Assembly: GCA_033239125.1 (NCBI GenBank)
Contig: BSWB01000004.1
Location: 140,983,426 to 141,047,425 of the forward strand
Source of the DNA: Fagopyrum homotropicum
Lineage: Eukaryota > Streptophyta > Magnoliopsida > Caryophyllales > Polygonaceae
Direction of reading: 5' to 3'
Length of the DNA stretch: 64,000 nt
Below are positions 19,401 to 30,541 of the stretch, one piece after another. The notes below the pieces were generated by a model. That model did not search any database and had not been told where the DNA came from. It saw nothing but the letters and a program-made list of their open reading frames with translations. Within the stretch, counting starts at the first letter, position 1. The number at the start of each line of letters is the position of its first letter. A program made the position numbers and the translations under genes.

Positions 19401-22400
19401 CAAACATTGTTGAGGTTGCTGCACTGAATATGTTGCGTGAAGGCAGATCTGAGGTATTCTTTGAACCTGAGCAGACTGGGTTAGGATAATTTCAGGGATT
19501 TTTAGTCTTCATGAGCTACTCTGGGAATACCATAATATACCCTTGAAAGAAAAATAGTTTCCTGAGTACCGCAGAACTAAAATTCAAAAAACTAAAAGGG
19601 CAAGGTGCTTGGCTGCTAGCTGCTAGCTGCATTCTCTTCTGAGTCTCTGCCTGAAAAGTTTTAATGTAAATAAGGATCTCAACAGTAGCTGAATCAATCA
19701 GTTACTGTAATTTGTATTGATATTGAGATGGAATTCCAAAAGAACAAGGCAGAAAATGAAAAAATGTAAAGAGTTAAACTTGGTCAGTGCTATGGCAAGA
19801 TAAATGAGGGGTACAAATGTACAGTTGATGTTATGCCTGGAAGTTAAATTGTCTTTGACTGCTAATCTCCTCTTCAAAGTTAAAGACGGGTTCTGCTTGT
19901 GCAGATAAGGACTGATGACTTGCTACAAGCTGCACAAATGGAGGAAAGGGGCTTACTTGACAAGAAAGAGAGGAGCCTTGAAATGTGGAGACGGATCGCT
20001 CTTAATGAAGCTGCACAAGCGGTCGCAGCTGTTAATTTTCCTGATTTCAGAAATATTGAATTTGTAAGATCCTCGCACCACATCTTTGATTTTTTTCGTT
20101 AATGGGTGTTCCCCTTCTAATATGCAAGAACAACCCTTATATGCCCCAAACCATAGATATTCTGATAAAACTTATACATGACTGATGACCACGTGCCTCA
20201 TTTTTTTATTACCAAAAAAGGGTTGTATTAACCGCATATGAGAATCATTTTATCCCTATGGCATATGCCTATAGGATTGTGCTGGTCCACCTTTTAGATG
20301 TTGTATTCACACCTGCTCGAAATGTGAATTATAGTCAGTTTCAGTTTAGGAGAAGAATGTCACAGCCTTTTCCAAGTGATAAAAACAGCTTAGTTAATAT
20401 AATTCAGCGTTTCTCGTAGTCTAACTGCATTTGTTGTACTTGTAGTGTATGTACGACTGCAGCTTTATTCAAGTTAGATGCTCTGTTTTTGGGTTTTATT
20501 GTCGCTACTAACATTTTTAGCTGCTTGATAGATCACAATTGCACCAAGAGCAGGTAAAGAGCTTGGTTATGTTCGTTTCAAAATAGATATCGTCAGGATG
20601 AAGGAAGGACTGCTTAGGTCAGATTTACTTGCATTATTCGCCTTACTCTTTCTCAATTACATACGTGGCGACATTTATTGTTGAAAAAACGATCTCCACC
20701 CGATTGTTTCAACCGGTTTCTAGTTGACATTTGGCGACCGTGAAAATTTCAAAGTCTAGAATCTTGACATTTATTTTGACATATCTTAACCGGTTGCCAA
20801 CAATTTTAAATTCATATGTAGATCCATTTCATTAATTTTTTAAAAATATTTTTAAAAAAATACCTTTTAAAATTGTGTTTTTTTTTACAAACCACCTTTA
20901 AGTAAAACCACATTATATAATATAACTAGTTTAATACACTAACCTTGTGCGATTTGTTTTTAAAATTTGATGATTAAATAATTGATATAATTTTTGACCA
21001 TGCTATTATCAAATATATTCGTAAATTTGCGATTTCAATTATATTAAAAAACATGAAATAATGTAAACTATGTTTACCTTAGTTGAATGCAGATCTTATT
21101 TTTAGCTTTATCGATCTGTAAAATAGATGATTAAAAATAATATAAATGATAAATTAAAAATAAAGTTATGATGATAATTGTGAATTTAATACGTCACCCT
21201 TAAATTACTCGTAAATTGAAACATGACGTAAATTACTTTAGCTTTTTATATCGGGATTGCTATTCGGTTAGATGGAAGCATGCGCATTGCGTGTGTACAT
21301 GTGCGCCCCGGGAGCATGCAAGTTGGGAATGCGTCCGGAGCCTCTCTTTGTCGAAATGAGGTGCAAAGGATTGATGTGGTGCGTTCAAAGTCTGGGCGCA
21401 TCCGCCTGAAATATTTTTTATTTTTTATTCCCGGGGAAAAAAAAATCATGGGCGCTGTCGTATTGCGCATGCTTTTCCTCTTTTGTAATATTCCGTCTTA
21501 CCAAATAACATCAGTTTTTTAAATTTATTATAGATTATGAAATTAAACCGTGTATAATCATATTAAGTGAAATATAGATTATTTGACCAAAGTATCCCTA
21601 CTTAATCAATTTAAAATGAATATTTTGTTATTGTTTTGAAAAAATCTTTGTTATGATTATATTTTAATAGATATTTAAAAAAAATTTGTATAAACACCTC
21701 ATGTAGAATTTTAATTTTTTATAGTACAGTTATTTTTTGTTTCTTTATAAAAAATTAAAAGGTGTTTCTTTTATTTCGAAAAAACCTTCATATTATATCA
21801 CTAAAAATACTAAGTAAATGAAGCCACATTGAATTTAATCGGTTAAGAAATAAAACAGATGGAAACATGTGTACGGTGACAATGAATATTATTTACTTTT
21901 GACATTTTGACTCAACGGGTAAACTTGTTCTTATGCAATTTGAGCCAATCACTGATACTCCTGCTCACTCTTGACTTGATTTTGTATTTGAAAAGCTTGT
22001 TGAATGAGAATAAAGATGGAGTTTAATAATTCCTCTATCCCCTAAGATTCCTTGGCAATGTCCTCTTGGACCTGTTACTTTATGCAGTCGGCAATCTGTT
22101 CTGGATCACATCACTCTTCAGCTGGCATCTCGTGCAGCCGATGAAATTTGGTACGGGGAGGATCAGGTGAGACGATTTGGCTCTTAAGGCTGGTAACTCT
22201 AGGATCCTCTTTCTTGTAAAATATTTGTGTTTACAACATATGTGATTTCTGTGTCTGATGAACTTAAATTTTCAGCTTTGTAGGCTTGGCTAACTTTTTT
22301 AATTTGCCTAATTGAATATTGTTCTTTTCTGCTTTTTGTTCCCGTCATAAGTTTGGAAGTTATGCTGCTACCTTTTAATCTCCCTCAGAACCCTGATTTT

Positions 22401-23543
22401 TGTTACTGCTAAGTAGAGGGCCCTTTAGTTCTAGAGTAGTATCCTGTGCTTGATTCTGGCTCATGAGATTGCCCTCATCGACGATCTCATGTTGCTACTA
22501 TCTGGTGTTTGGTATCTGTCGCCTATCTGCATTTTGGAGTAAATATATCATTACTAAATTCCTAAAAGATCAATGTAAAAGAAGACTAAGAATGAGAAAC
22601 AATCAAGATTATGTGTTGAAGAAGAGAGCTTCATTGTTATACTCTGAAATGTTTAATTGCATAAATGTAATTCCTTCGGATCTTCTGATTCATTCATAAC
22701 TTGTTTTTCTTTTTTCTATTTCATATGTAATTAGTGCTTTAAATGTCACATCATGATTGTTTTTATTGAATTCGTGCACTAAGATGTGGAACTATGATCT
22801 AAAATGATGTAGCTGAGCACAATATGGGCTGAGGCAGCAGATGATGCTAGGTCAGCAGCACGAACTCTTGTTCTCAGTGGCCTGTCTGAGAAGCATTATG
22901 GGCTTTTTAACTTCTGGACAGAGAAAGTAAATGTAAGTAGATGTTTTATTTTACTTGATAACGAGCTGAACTTCTCAGTTTTGCATTATAGCATCTGTAA
23001 TTTCACTTATTATAAAAACTGAAATACGGTTTGTCCCTGTCGTTCGCTTATTTGTTTCCCTGAGTTTTATGTTGGCATGATCAAGTGTTCATTAGCTACT
23101 GAAATGGTAAACGTGTATATGAATTTCACTTGTTGCGATTGTGTTTTTATTTTGGCATATTCAAGTGTTCATTGCTACTGAAACCTTTCTATTTGTATAA
23201 TACGAGAGCAGGACATTGATTCGGAGGCTTTGGATATTTTATACATGTGCTATGAGCGTGCAAAACAGGTACAAAAGAGTTCACTTCACCTTGTGGCATG
23301 AGATCTTACTATTGCATACATGTTGTAACTATTTTGACCATCTTTCAGATCCTGCTGAGAAACCAAAAACTGGTGGATGTTTTGGTGAATGAACTCGCTG
23401 AGAGGAAAAGCTTGACGAAAAAGGAGTTCTTTGACCTAGTGGAGCTCCATGGCTCCTTGGAACCATTGCCTCCCAGCATATTGGATCTGAGGGCCGAAAG
23501 ACGTAAGCAGTTCCAAGGCATGGTAACATTGGAGCAACATTGA
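16438..23543 (+). CDS. FTSHI2: Inactive FtsH-like AAA-ATPase, chloroplast envelope (FTSHI2)
   Basis: Eleven exons with GT-AG borders: 16438-17782, 18515-18687, 18837-18938, 19033-19197, 19313-19453, 19905-20063, 20532-20617, 22088-22166, 22813-22932, 23212-23268, 23349-23543. They sum to 2622 nt, 873 residues, close to Arabidopsis FTSHI2. The start MAC sits in a good context. In order: Ser/Arg-rich transit peptide (1-45), membrane segment about 59-82, charged coiled coil about 229-290, membrane segment about 310-331, AAA domain with Walker A GPPGVGKT (455-462), Walker B VVFIDE (509-514), and arginine fingers R571 and R574. Where active FtsH has HEAGH this protein has NEAAQ (675-679), so zinc binding and proteolysis are lost while ATPase residues remain. 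In Arabidopsis, FTSHI2 belongs to the Ycf2-FtsHi inner-envelope motor that pulls preproteins into chloroplasts and is essential for embryos. No frame damage is seen. Confidence 0.95.
20004..20018 (+). other. FTSHI2: Degenerate zinc-binding site (NEAAQ for HEAGH)
   Basis: The five codons AAT GAA GCT GCA CAA replace the HEXXH metalloprotease motif. Both zinc-ligand His residues are lost. This is family-typical of FtsHi proteins rather than decay, since the rest of the frame is intact. Confidence 0.9.
20618..22087 (+). other. FTSHI2 intron 7, expanded, with possible inserted element
   Basis: This is the longest intron (1470 bp). Most is very AT-rich, but 21255-21480 is GC-rich and contains AAGCATGCGCA-type inverted arms near 21272 and 21466, suggesting an old MITE. 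No coding sequence was recognised. The donor AG/GTCAG and acceptor ATGCAG/TCGG keep the frame. Confidence 0.55.
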
Positions 23544-24117
23544 GCAATGCCTTATGCTCTATGGACAAATTCCAGTCACCGGGTATAGATCTAAATTCCC
23601 AGAGTTTCAGAGTTCATGTGCTCAGACTCTCCATTCCATGGAAAAGGCGTTTTAGAAGCTCTACTGTAATGTGATTGCCCTCTGAATCTCCTGGGCAGTT
23701 GATGCTCATGTTACACAGATGGAAGAGCTGGTCTGGCCGAAAATAGAAAAAAGTTTTGTTTTGTTTCAGTTTTTGTTATGCTTATGGAGAGGTAAGATCT
23801 AGATACTCGAGCATGCTAAACGGCATTTTCTCTTCCTTAGATTTCTTGTACAAGGAGGCGGTACACGCAGTCGATAGAGCAGGCAGTGTAGACCATAGTC
23901 CAGTTATACAAATTATGTTTCATTGTAACCACTAACCAATGTGTATTTTTATTTAGAGTAAATTACACACAACGACCTTATATATATACATACCTTTTTT
24001 CGTATAACCAACTCTTGTAAAATATTTTGCAAATAACCACCACTTGAAACAAAAACTTCAACAAAAGACCACCATTCACCAACTCTGTGAACAATATTCG
24101 TTATAGGGTTCATGTGT
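23544..24117 (+). other. FTSHI2 3' untranslated region and downstream flank
   Basis: Sequence after the stop has no coding frame. An AT-rich stretch near 23910-23960 is the likely polyadenylation area, but no exact signal could be fixed. The rest is AT-rich flank. Confidence 0.4.
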
Positions 24118-24159
24118 ATTTATTTTATTTTATTTTATTTTATTTTATTTTATTTTATA
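24118..24159. repeat. (TTTTA)n microsatellite
   Basis: About eight consecutive TTTTA units, the last imperfect. Likely polymorphic in length. Confidence 0.9.
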
Positions 24160-24606
24160 TTTTATCAATTATCAATTAAAAAATAAAAGTAGATCTTTCT
24201 GACTAATAAAAATTTCAACTTTCATTCACCGTCATGAAAACGTGCAGTAGCTTTACGACCTCTACTTGTATCACTCGTCGTCTATCTGCTTTCTTCTCCA
24301 ACCCCTATTTCTTTCTTAAAGGTATAGCTTCCTCTCTCCTTATTATTTGTTTGATTCATCTCTTTCTATTCACAACTCACCTGATCTCAACCTAAATCTT
24401 TTATTCACAATAGATCCAACAGCTGAAGATTGAATGATCCAAAAAAGTCACTTCAATTAGAAAAGAGTTGTGCTCAAATGTGATTCTTCTGAGATCACTT
24501 TTGGTTTCGGCGCCTATAAAGTTAAAGATGAGTTTTTGATTGATGCAACTTGTTCTATTTGGCTGACCCTTTTCGTTCTCAATTAAATGAGCTCAGTATT
24601 TAATGG
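24160..24606. other. Unannotated flank between FTSHI2 and copia B
   Basis: No gene recognised. A short frame from an ATG near 24234 has no recognisable domain. This is the last host sequence before the nested copia region. Confidence 0.4.
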
Positions 24607-24728
24607 GATAGCAACACAAATGTGATTGTGACACTTGTCACCAGATCCTAGTGTGTAGTATAAATCATACTTGGATATACCAAGATATAATAGAAATCTT
24701 CATGTCACTCACTTCTCGTATTCCGTTA
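24607..24728 (+). repeat. Copia B 5' LTR
   Basis: It shares the block GTGATTGTGACACTTGTC and the following CAGATCCTAGTGTG and ATACTTGGATATACCA-like segments with 51295-51365. It ends directly before TGGTATCAGAG. The left boundary is approximate. It is shorter than the 3' copy by about 70 bp near its start. Confidence 0.65.
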
Positions 24729-24739
24729 TGGTATCAGAG
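24729..24739 (+). promoter_or_regulatory. Copia B primer-binding site (TGGTATCAGAG, tRNA-Met)
   Basis: TGGTATCAGAG is the usual plant copia primer site, complementary to initiator tRNA-Met, placed immediately after the LTR. Confidence 0.8.
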
Positions 24740-24779
24740 GCATAACCTTAAGGCCAACGCTTGAAATATTTTTTTCACC

Positions 24780-25361
24780 ATGAGTGATGCCAATTAATCT
24801 GGTGATTTTGTACCCCTACACCCACGAACAATCAGCCCCCCACCTCCTTTACAACTCAACCATCCTCTAACACCCCTACAACCTTATCTTGCTCAACCAT
24901 CTCTTTTCTCCACACAATCTTTACCAAACTTCTCCACATTTAATGTTGTCAAGCTTACTACAAACAACTTTTCAATGTGGAAAAGTCTTCTCAAACCCTA
25001 CCTCATTGCTACACAACTTAAAGGTTATGTAGAAGGCACCATCGTTCCTCTGGATCCAACAAACACTCAAGCTTGTCAAGCATGACTTTTGAAAGACCAA
25101 CTGGTGGTAGCCATACTATTCTCCTCTCTCACTCAATGTTTTTCCTCACAAAACCTCCAATCCTCCTACATTTATTTCTTCTTCATAAAATGAGAAATGG
25201 AGAAACCGTTTAACTTTGATGTTTCCGCTCCATTTTAACCTTTTGAAGATCCACAAAAGTATCAAAGCATAATCGAGAGCCTACATTACTTGGCCTTCAC
25301 TCACCTAAATATATCTTTTGCCATGAACATGATTTGGCAATTCATGCACAATCCAACACAA
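24780..25361 (+). pseudogene. Copia B gag fused by deletion to the pre-RNase H segment
   Basis: From the ATG at 24780 a stop follows at 24795-24797. The frame then gives a Pro-rich leader and a gag block (FNVVKLTTNNFSMWKSLLKP, ending LDPTNTQA). Near 25240 the text switches to the pol segment preceding RNase H (a LHYLAFTHLNISFAMN-like block). The intervening protease, integrase and reverse transcriptase are deleted. It ends at the copia A duplication CACAA. Confidence 0.65.
25357..25361. repeat. Target site duplication CACAA (left)
   Basis: CACAA precedes the TGTAGGAAC start of the copia A LTR and recurs at 50634-50638 after its GTTCCAACA end. Confidence 0.85.
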
Positions 25362-26477
25362 TGTAGGAACATGTAATACATCAATTAAACTGCATGCAAT
25401 ATAACAGTAAGGGCCAGAATTTCATACCACCGCAGTGCGTATATTGAGTAGAGTCGAGATCGGAATCTTTTTCCTTAATTCTAAAAACACCCCATATTAC
25501 GACGGTGTTTAAGAATCTCAGGATACAACTGTTGTTCGAATCCGTTCTTCTTGTAATAGAACCGGAAGCCTAAAGACCAGTAGTACGTTGCATTCTTGAG
25601 ATCAGAAAAGCTCGCAAGCTTGAAGAGAGAGAAGAGAGAAGATTGATGGTGTGATTGAAATAAGAGGAAGAACTCTCTATTTATAAGAGTTGGAGGAGAC
25701 GGATTGGGCTATGGGCTTCGGATCACATTGACCAGCCCAAAAACGGAGGCAATTCTGAGACACAAAAATTCCCCGTTTTTTAGGAGTCAACAAGCTGCCG
25801 ACACTTGCCCAACAACCCACTATTTTCGGAGTCGACACTTGCCCAACAACCCACTATTTTCGTTGGACTGAGTAGCTTGACTTATCCGATGGGCTTGCAC
25901 ATCCGATCCGTCGCACAGATGGGCCTGGCCCAAAGCCTTCCTTATTTGGACTGTTGGATTTTGAGTTGGGTCGGCCCAACAATACTATAGGTGGCCAGCC
26001 AGATTATATGTAGGTCCACCCGTCCCGCAGTGCAACACAACACAACATGGCTCGGACTCGGACTCGGCACGGCACAACCACGGACTCGAGCTCGGCTCGG
26101 CTCGGCGCGTGCGTGTGGTGGTTTGCCTACGCCGTTCCCCCTTGAAAATGGGTAGTGACCCAAATGCCACATGCCTTAGAGCATACTTGCCCTATATCCC
26201 ATTGTTTCTCCCTTCATATAATCCATGTGGGAAGCTCCCACTTTTGGTTATTTCCCAAGTTTTTGCCTATCACGCAACCAACTTTGGGCATCCATTTCTC
26301 ATTCAAACGGAACTCAAATTTAATGTATGAATATACCACGAGCAAGAGCTCGCGGAGACGAAGCCAACGCTCCCACTTTCTGGTGTTGACAATGGTCGGA
26401 GCCCACCGGAAATGTGCCCGGCGCACACATGTGTTAAAACATGTTTTATTCATTCATTTATTAATTTAGTTCCAATC
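25362..26477 (-). repeat. Copia A 3' LTR
   Basis: This LTR matches 49530-50633 along its length, with scattered substitutions and small indels. A TATA-like TATAAATA lies on the minus strand at 25678-25685. The inner end reads CCAATC where the partner has CCAACA. The adjacent CCCCCAC (minus GTGGGGG) is the polypurine tract. Confidence 0.85.
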
Positions 26478-27050
26478 CCCCACATGAATATAAATGATTC
26501 TAAACATATGCTTTTCTGTTTTTTAGACAGACAGAATCCTCAAGAGTACAGTCGAAAAATCACTGCATCTGGACTGGTGCCATGTTTCATGCTTGAACCG
26601 TCCGTAGTGAATAACTGCCGGATTTACTCGACTAGGCAGTGACTATGATGTTGTGAACCACCCGAGATTTTATGTAAACCGAGACAAAGCTATCACACAA
26701 TTCATTTTCTCGTAGAACGTTTGGTTCTCTAGTTGTGTTCATTTTGGCTTGAACATCCCTGGTTTATTCATGAGTGAATCTGGAGAATTCAGCCTCATCT
26801 TATTATCCTAGACACGGGCCCATGTCACACTCACAAGGTGATTGACCATAAAGAGTATCTTTCATACTCCCCCTTTGTTTCAAGGCGATGGAATCATTAA
26901 AAGCCAAGCTTAACCTTAACTCACACAGTTTGCACTATTTATCATCCTTAGGAACTGGGTAGAGACAATGCTCCACTCGATTCAACTTGTTTAGGTTTTC
27001 CCCTTGAACCTACATCATGGGATCTCCAATCACGTAGGTGGGGTTTTCCT
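26478..27050 (-). other. Copia A 3' untranslated region
   Basis: Between the pol stop and the 3' LTR no coding frame is recognised. The polypurine tract GTGGGGG abuts the LTR. Confidence 0.6.
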
Positions 27051-27599
27051 TCAAGCATCCTCTTTCGTAATAGGCTTTAAACCCATTCCTCTTGATGATT
27101 TTAAAACTTGATCTCTTGACAAACCCTTAGTAAATGGATCCACTAGGTTGTCAGCTGATTTGATATAGTCTATCGAGACTATACCTGTTGAGATCAGTTT
27201 TCTAATGGACTTATGTCGTCGTCTAATATGATGTGACTTTCCATTGTATAAAACGCTCAGTGCCCGAGCTATAGCCGATTGACTATCACAGTGTACACAT
27301 AATGCCGACACTGGCTTTTCCCACATCGGAATATCTTCCAAGAAGTTCCGAAGCCACTCAGCTTCTTCTACTACTTTGTCTAACGCAATGAACTCAGACT
27401 CCATTGTTGATCTGGCCAATAACGTTTGTTTGGAAGATTTCCAAGACACTGCTACACCACCAAGTGTAAACACATATCCACTTGTGGATTTTGAGTTTTT
27501 AGAGTCGGATATCCAGTTTGTGTCACTGTATCCTTCTAGAACTGTAGGTTGGTTACCATAGTGCAGCCCATAACTTTGAGTATAACGTAGATAGTTCAA
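27051..27599 (-). pseudogene. Copia A RNase H
   Basis: An open stretch of 182 codons holds the copia RNase H: LEGYSDTNWISDSKNSKSTS (first catalytic Asp), AVSWKSSKQTLLARSTMESE (second acidic residue), CDSQSAIA (third Asp), and the C-terminal HIRRRHKSIRKL and SADNLVDPFTKGL blocks. This segment keeps its key residues, but the frame upstream is broken (stop near 27600), so it is part of a dead polyprotein. Confidence 0.9.
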
Positions 27600-28345
27600 T
27601 ACTCTAGTTATTCATTTCCAGTGTTTATGTCCTGGGTTACTTGTGCAGCGACTTAGTACATTAACTGAGTGAGCCAAGTCAGGGCGGGTACAATTGGTTA
27701 AGTACATAAGACTCCCAATTACACGTGCATACTCAAGTTATGACACTGAGTCCCCCACATTTTTGGTCAGGTGGAGTTGAGGATCCACAAGACTCTTAGC
27801 TGTTTCACTCGAGTAGTTCTTAAACCTCTCAAGTATCTTTTCAGCATAATGAGCTTGGGACAGGGTAATACCTTCGGAGTATCTAGTGATTTTAATCCCT
27901 AGAATAATATCCGCTAATCCCATATCTTTCATGTCAAACTGACCCTAAGCAAATTCTTAGTTCGGTTGATCATGTCTTTGTTGCTTCCAATGATAAGCAT
28001 ATCATCGACATATAGACATAGCAAGACATATCCCGTAGGAGTATTCTTGATATATATGCACTTGTCGCATTTATTAATGCCGAAACCATTCGACATCATT
28101 ACGTTGTCAAAATTTTCATGCCACTGCTTAGGAGCTTGTTTGAGTTCATAAAGGGACTTTACAAGTCTACACACTTTGTGTTCTTGTCCAGACACAACAT
28201 ACCCTTCAGGTTGTTTTATGTAGATCTCCTTTTCTAACTCTCCGTTTAGAAAGGCAATTTTCACATCCATTTTATGAATTTCTAGATTTCTTAATGCTAC
28301 TATTGCTATCACCATCCGTATAGAAGTTATTCTCGTAGTTGTCAA
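27600..28345 (-). pseudogene. Copia A reverse transcriptase
   Basis: Two adjoining frames (28345-27929 and 27932-27738) give reverse transcriptase blocks: HKMDVKIAFLNGELEKEIYI (first metal site Asp), PEGYVVSGQEHKVCRLVKSL, LYELKQAPKQW, and the intact second site CLYVDDMLIIGS. These are followed by MKDMGLADIILGIKI and SQAHYAEKILERF. A frameshift at about 27930 and stops between 27600 and 27740 disable it. Confidence 0.9.
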
Positions 28346-29595
28346 AGAAATCCAACCCTTCTTTTTATCAGAATCCTTGCACTACAAGCCTAGTCTTGTA
28401 CTTCTCTATTGAGCCATCGGTTTTCAACTTAGTTTTGAAAATCCATTTGCATCCAAGTGCTTTACACCCTTGTGGTAAGTCAACTAACTCCCATGTATGG
28501 TTTTGCATAATGGAGTCAATCTCACTTTTGACTGCTTCGTTCCATGGACCATGAAGGTGCGTCAGGTGTAGACATGACTTCTTTATAACTTCTCGGTTCT
28601 TTCTCCATGAGAAATGCCGTTATGAAGTCATCCCCAAATGATTTTTCCGTTCGAGTTCTTTTACTTCTTCGAGGTTCTTCCTCGGCTATTTTATTCCCGG
28701 AAGTGCCTTCCTCTCTTTGTTCACGAGTTCGTTTCGGATTTTCTTTATCCTTACACGGAAACACGTTTTCAAAGAAGGAAGCATTCCTTGATTCCATTAT
28801 TGTATTAACATGTATATCTGGTATATCTGATTTATGTACCAAAAAACGATAGGCACGAATGTTGTGTGCATATCCTATGAAAATACAATCAACGGTTTTA
28901 GGTCCGATGATGACCTTTTTAGGAGGTGGTACAACTACTTTTGCTAGGCACCCCCACACTTTGAGGTATTTGTACGATGGTACTTTACCTTTCTAAATTT
29001 CATATGGCGTTTTGTCAGTTACCTAATGCGGTATTTTTTTTGAGGATGTAATTGTAGTAAGCAATGCTTCCCCCCACATATTATGGGATAACCCAGAATC
29101 CTACAACAGAGCGTTCATTATCTCTTTCAGAGTTCGGTTCTTTCGTTCCGCAACTCCGTTAGATTCAGGTGAATAGGGAGCATTTGCTTGATGAACTATC
29201 CCATGTTCTCTACAAAACGCGTTCTCGTCTCCTCTATCACTTTGTACGACATTGATTGTCTTACTAAGTTGGTTTTCAACTTCCAACTTGTATTCCTTGA
29301 ATTTTTCCAAGGCTTCATCCTTGCTTCTTAGCAAGTAGGTATAACAATATCTTGTACAATCGTCAATAAATGTGACAAAGTACTTTTTACCTCCTCTAGT
29401 TTGTATAAACTTCAAATCACACAAATCGGTGTGAACTAAGCCTAGAAGTTATGTGGTTCTCTCCACTTGTGGAGATGGCGTTTTTGTGAGTTTTGTTTGT
29501 ACGCAGACTTCACATTTGTCTTTGTTTAATTTGGATTTTGGAATTAGGTTTAAATTCATCAGTCTTTGGATAGACTTATAATTTACATGTCCTAA
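28346..29595 (-). pseudogene. Copia A integrase and integrase-RT linker
   Basis: The frame 29424-29101 carries the integrase core: GGKKYFVTFIDDCTRYCYTY (first Asp region), INVVQSDRGDE (second Asp) and SPESNGVAERKNRTL (Glu). The His-Cys zinc region precedes it in broken frames (29590-29430). The frame 28959-28522 contains the GAG-pre-RT-type segment KKVIIGPKTVDCIFIGY and a charged linker. Stops and shifts separate these blocks. Confidence 0.85.
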
Positions 29596-30536
29596 TCATT
29601 CATGCCAAATATTAAAAGACTCAACAATGTAAGAAATAGGAGTTTTATTCATTGAACCATTGTTTACAACTTTTGAGATGACTGTCAATACACACATTTT
29701 GAGCAGTCCATCCTTTTGATACCCCGTGCCTACATAAATCTCACGTTTAGTGAGAGTTAGCTGATCGGATCCTACTTTCACGTCGAATCCGTTCTTGCTC
29801 AACAACGATCCGGAAATCAAGTTCTTCCAGATATCTAGCACATGCATGACATTGTTGAGAGTCAAGTACTTCTCAAACTTCATTTTCAGCACTATCTTGC
29901 TGTGGCCTTTGACCTTGGATGTGGACGAATTTCCCATAACAGGTGCTCGTCTTGCTTATTCTTCTGATAGGTGGTAAACATCCCCTTGTCAGAACAGATG
30001 TGGCGGGTAACATCAGTGTCATACCACCACTCAATTGGGTTGCTCCCGACCATGTTCACTTTAGACGTCATAACAACCATTTCAACCACTATCATATCAC
30101 CTTCAGTTACTTGGGCTTGTGCTTGAGCTTTGCCCTTGCCTTTGCGTGGGTCGCCCTTGTTCCGACATTCGTCGGACTTGTGACCCATTTTTCCACAAGC
30201 ATGACACTTGTCGGCGAACTTCTTCTTTGCCGGTTGCTTGTTGGGGACCTTGAGTTGAAACTTCCGCTTCTTGTCCTTTTGTTCGGTCAGATTAGCTGTC
30301 TCTGACTTTGTCCCTTCATCATTTTTGTGGTTGATTGATTCAATCCGCAACTTGACCATGAAGTCTTCCATAGTCATCTCCTTTGTCTTGTGAAGGAGGT
30401 AACTCTTGACGTCCTTCCAAGACGGGGGTAGTTTCCCTATGAATGTTGCGACCTGGAATGACTCACAAATCTTCATGCCCACAATAATGATGTCATGGAC
30501 TAGAAGTTGTAGCTTCTCAGCTTGCTCCATGACAGG
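29596..30536 (-). pseudogene. Copia A gag C-terminus, zinc knuckle and protease
   Basis: In element sense: gag segment IGKLPPSWKDVKSYLLHKTK, a Lys-rich linker, zinc knuckle CHACGKMGHKSDEC (complete CCHC), then the protease as WWYDTDVTRHIC. The active-site triad reads D-T-D where D-T/S-G is expected, so the protease would be inactive even without a frameshift near 29940. The continuation (29937-29596) has NVMHVLDIWKNLISGSLLSK. The frame reads on smoothly from the 48633-49203 part if the array is ignored. Confidence 0.88.
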
Positions 30537-30541
30537 CTTGT
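30537..30541. repeat. Target site duplication CTTGT (left)
   Basis: CTTGT stands before the array and again at 48628-48632 after it. Only one pair exists for the whole 18-kb array, which implies one insertion event. Confidence 0.9.

Noticed and set aside
18556..19489. Separate short AAA-ATPase genes
   Set aside because: The fragments are single exons of FTSHI2 running into introns. Canonical splice sites join them in frame.
16438..23543. FTSHI2 as a pseudogene because the HEXXH site is lost
   Set aside because: NEAAQ is normal for FtsHi proteins. All eleven exons, ATPase motifs and splice sites are intact, and the length matches the family.
24230..24420. Start of a second host gene after FTSHI2
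   Set aside because: A short frame with a Ser-rich start exists, but there is no continuation, domain or convincing splice structure.
25985..26172. Small Ser/Arg-rich ORFs in the copia A LTRs (also 50193-50387)
   Set aside because: GC-rich LTR sequence read by chance. Not conserved in frame between the two LTRs.
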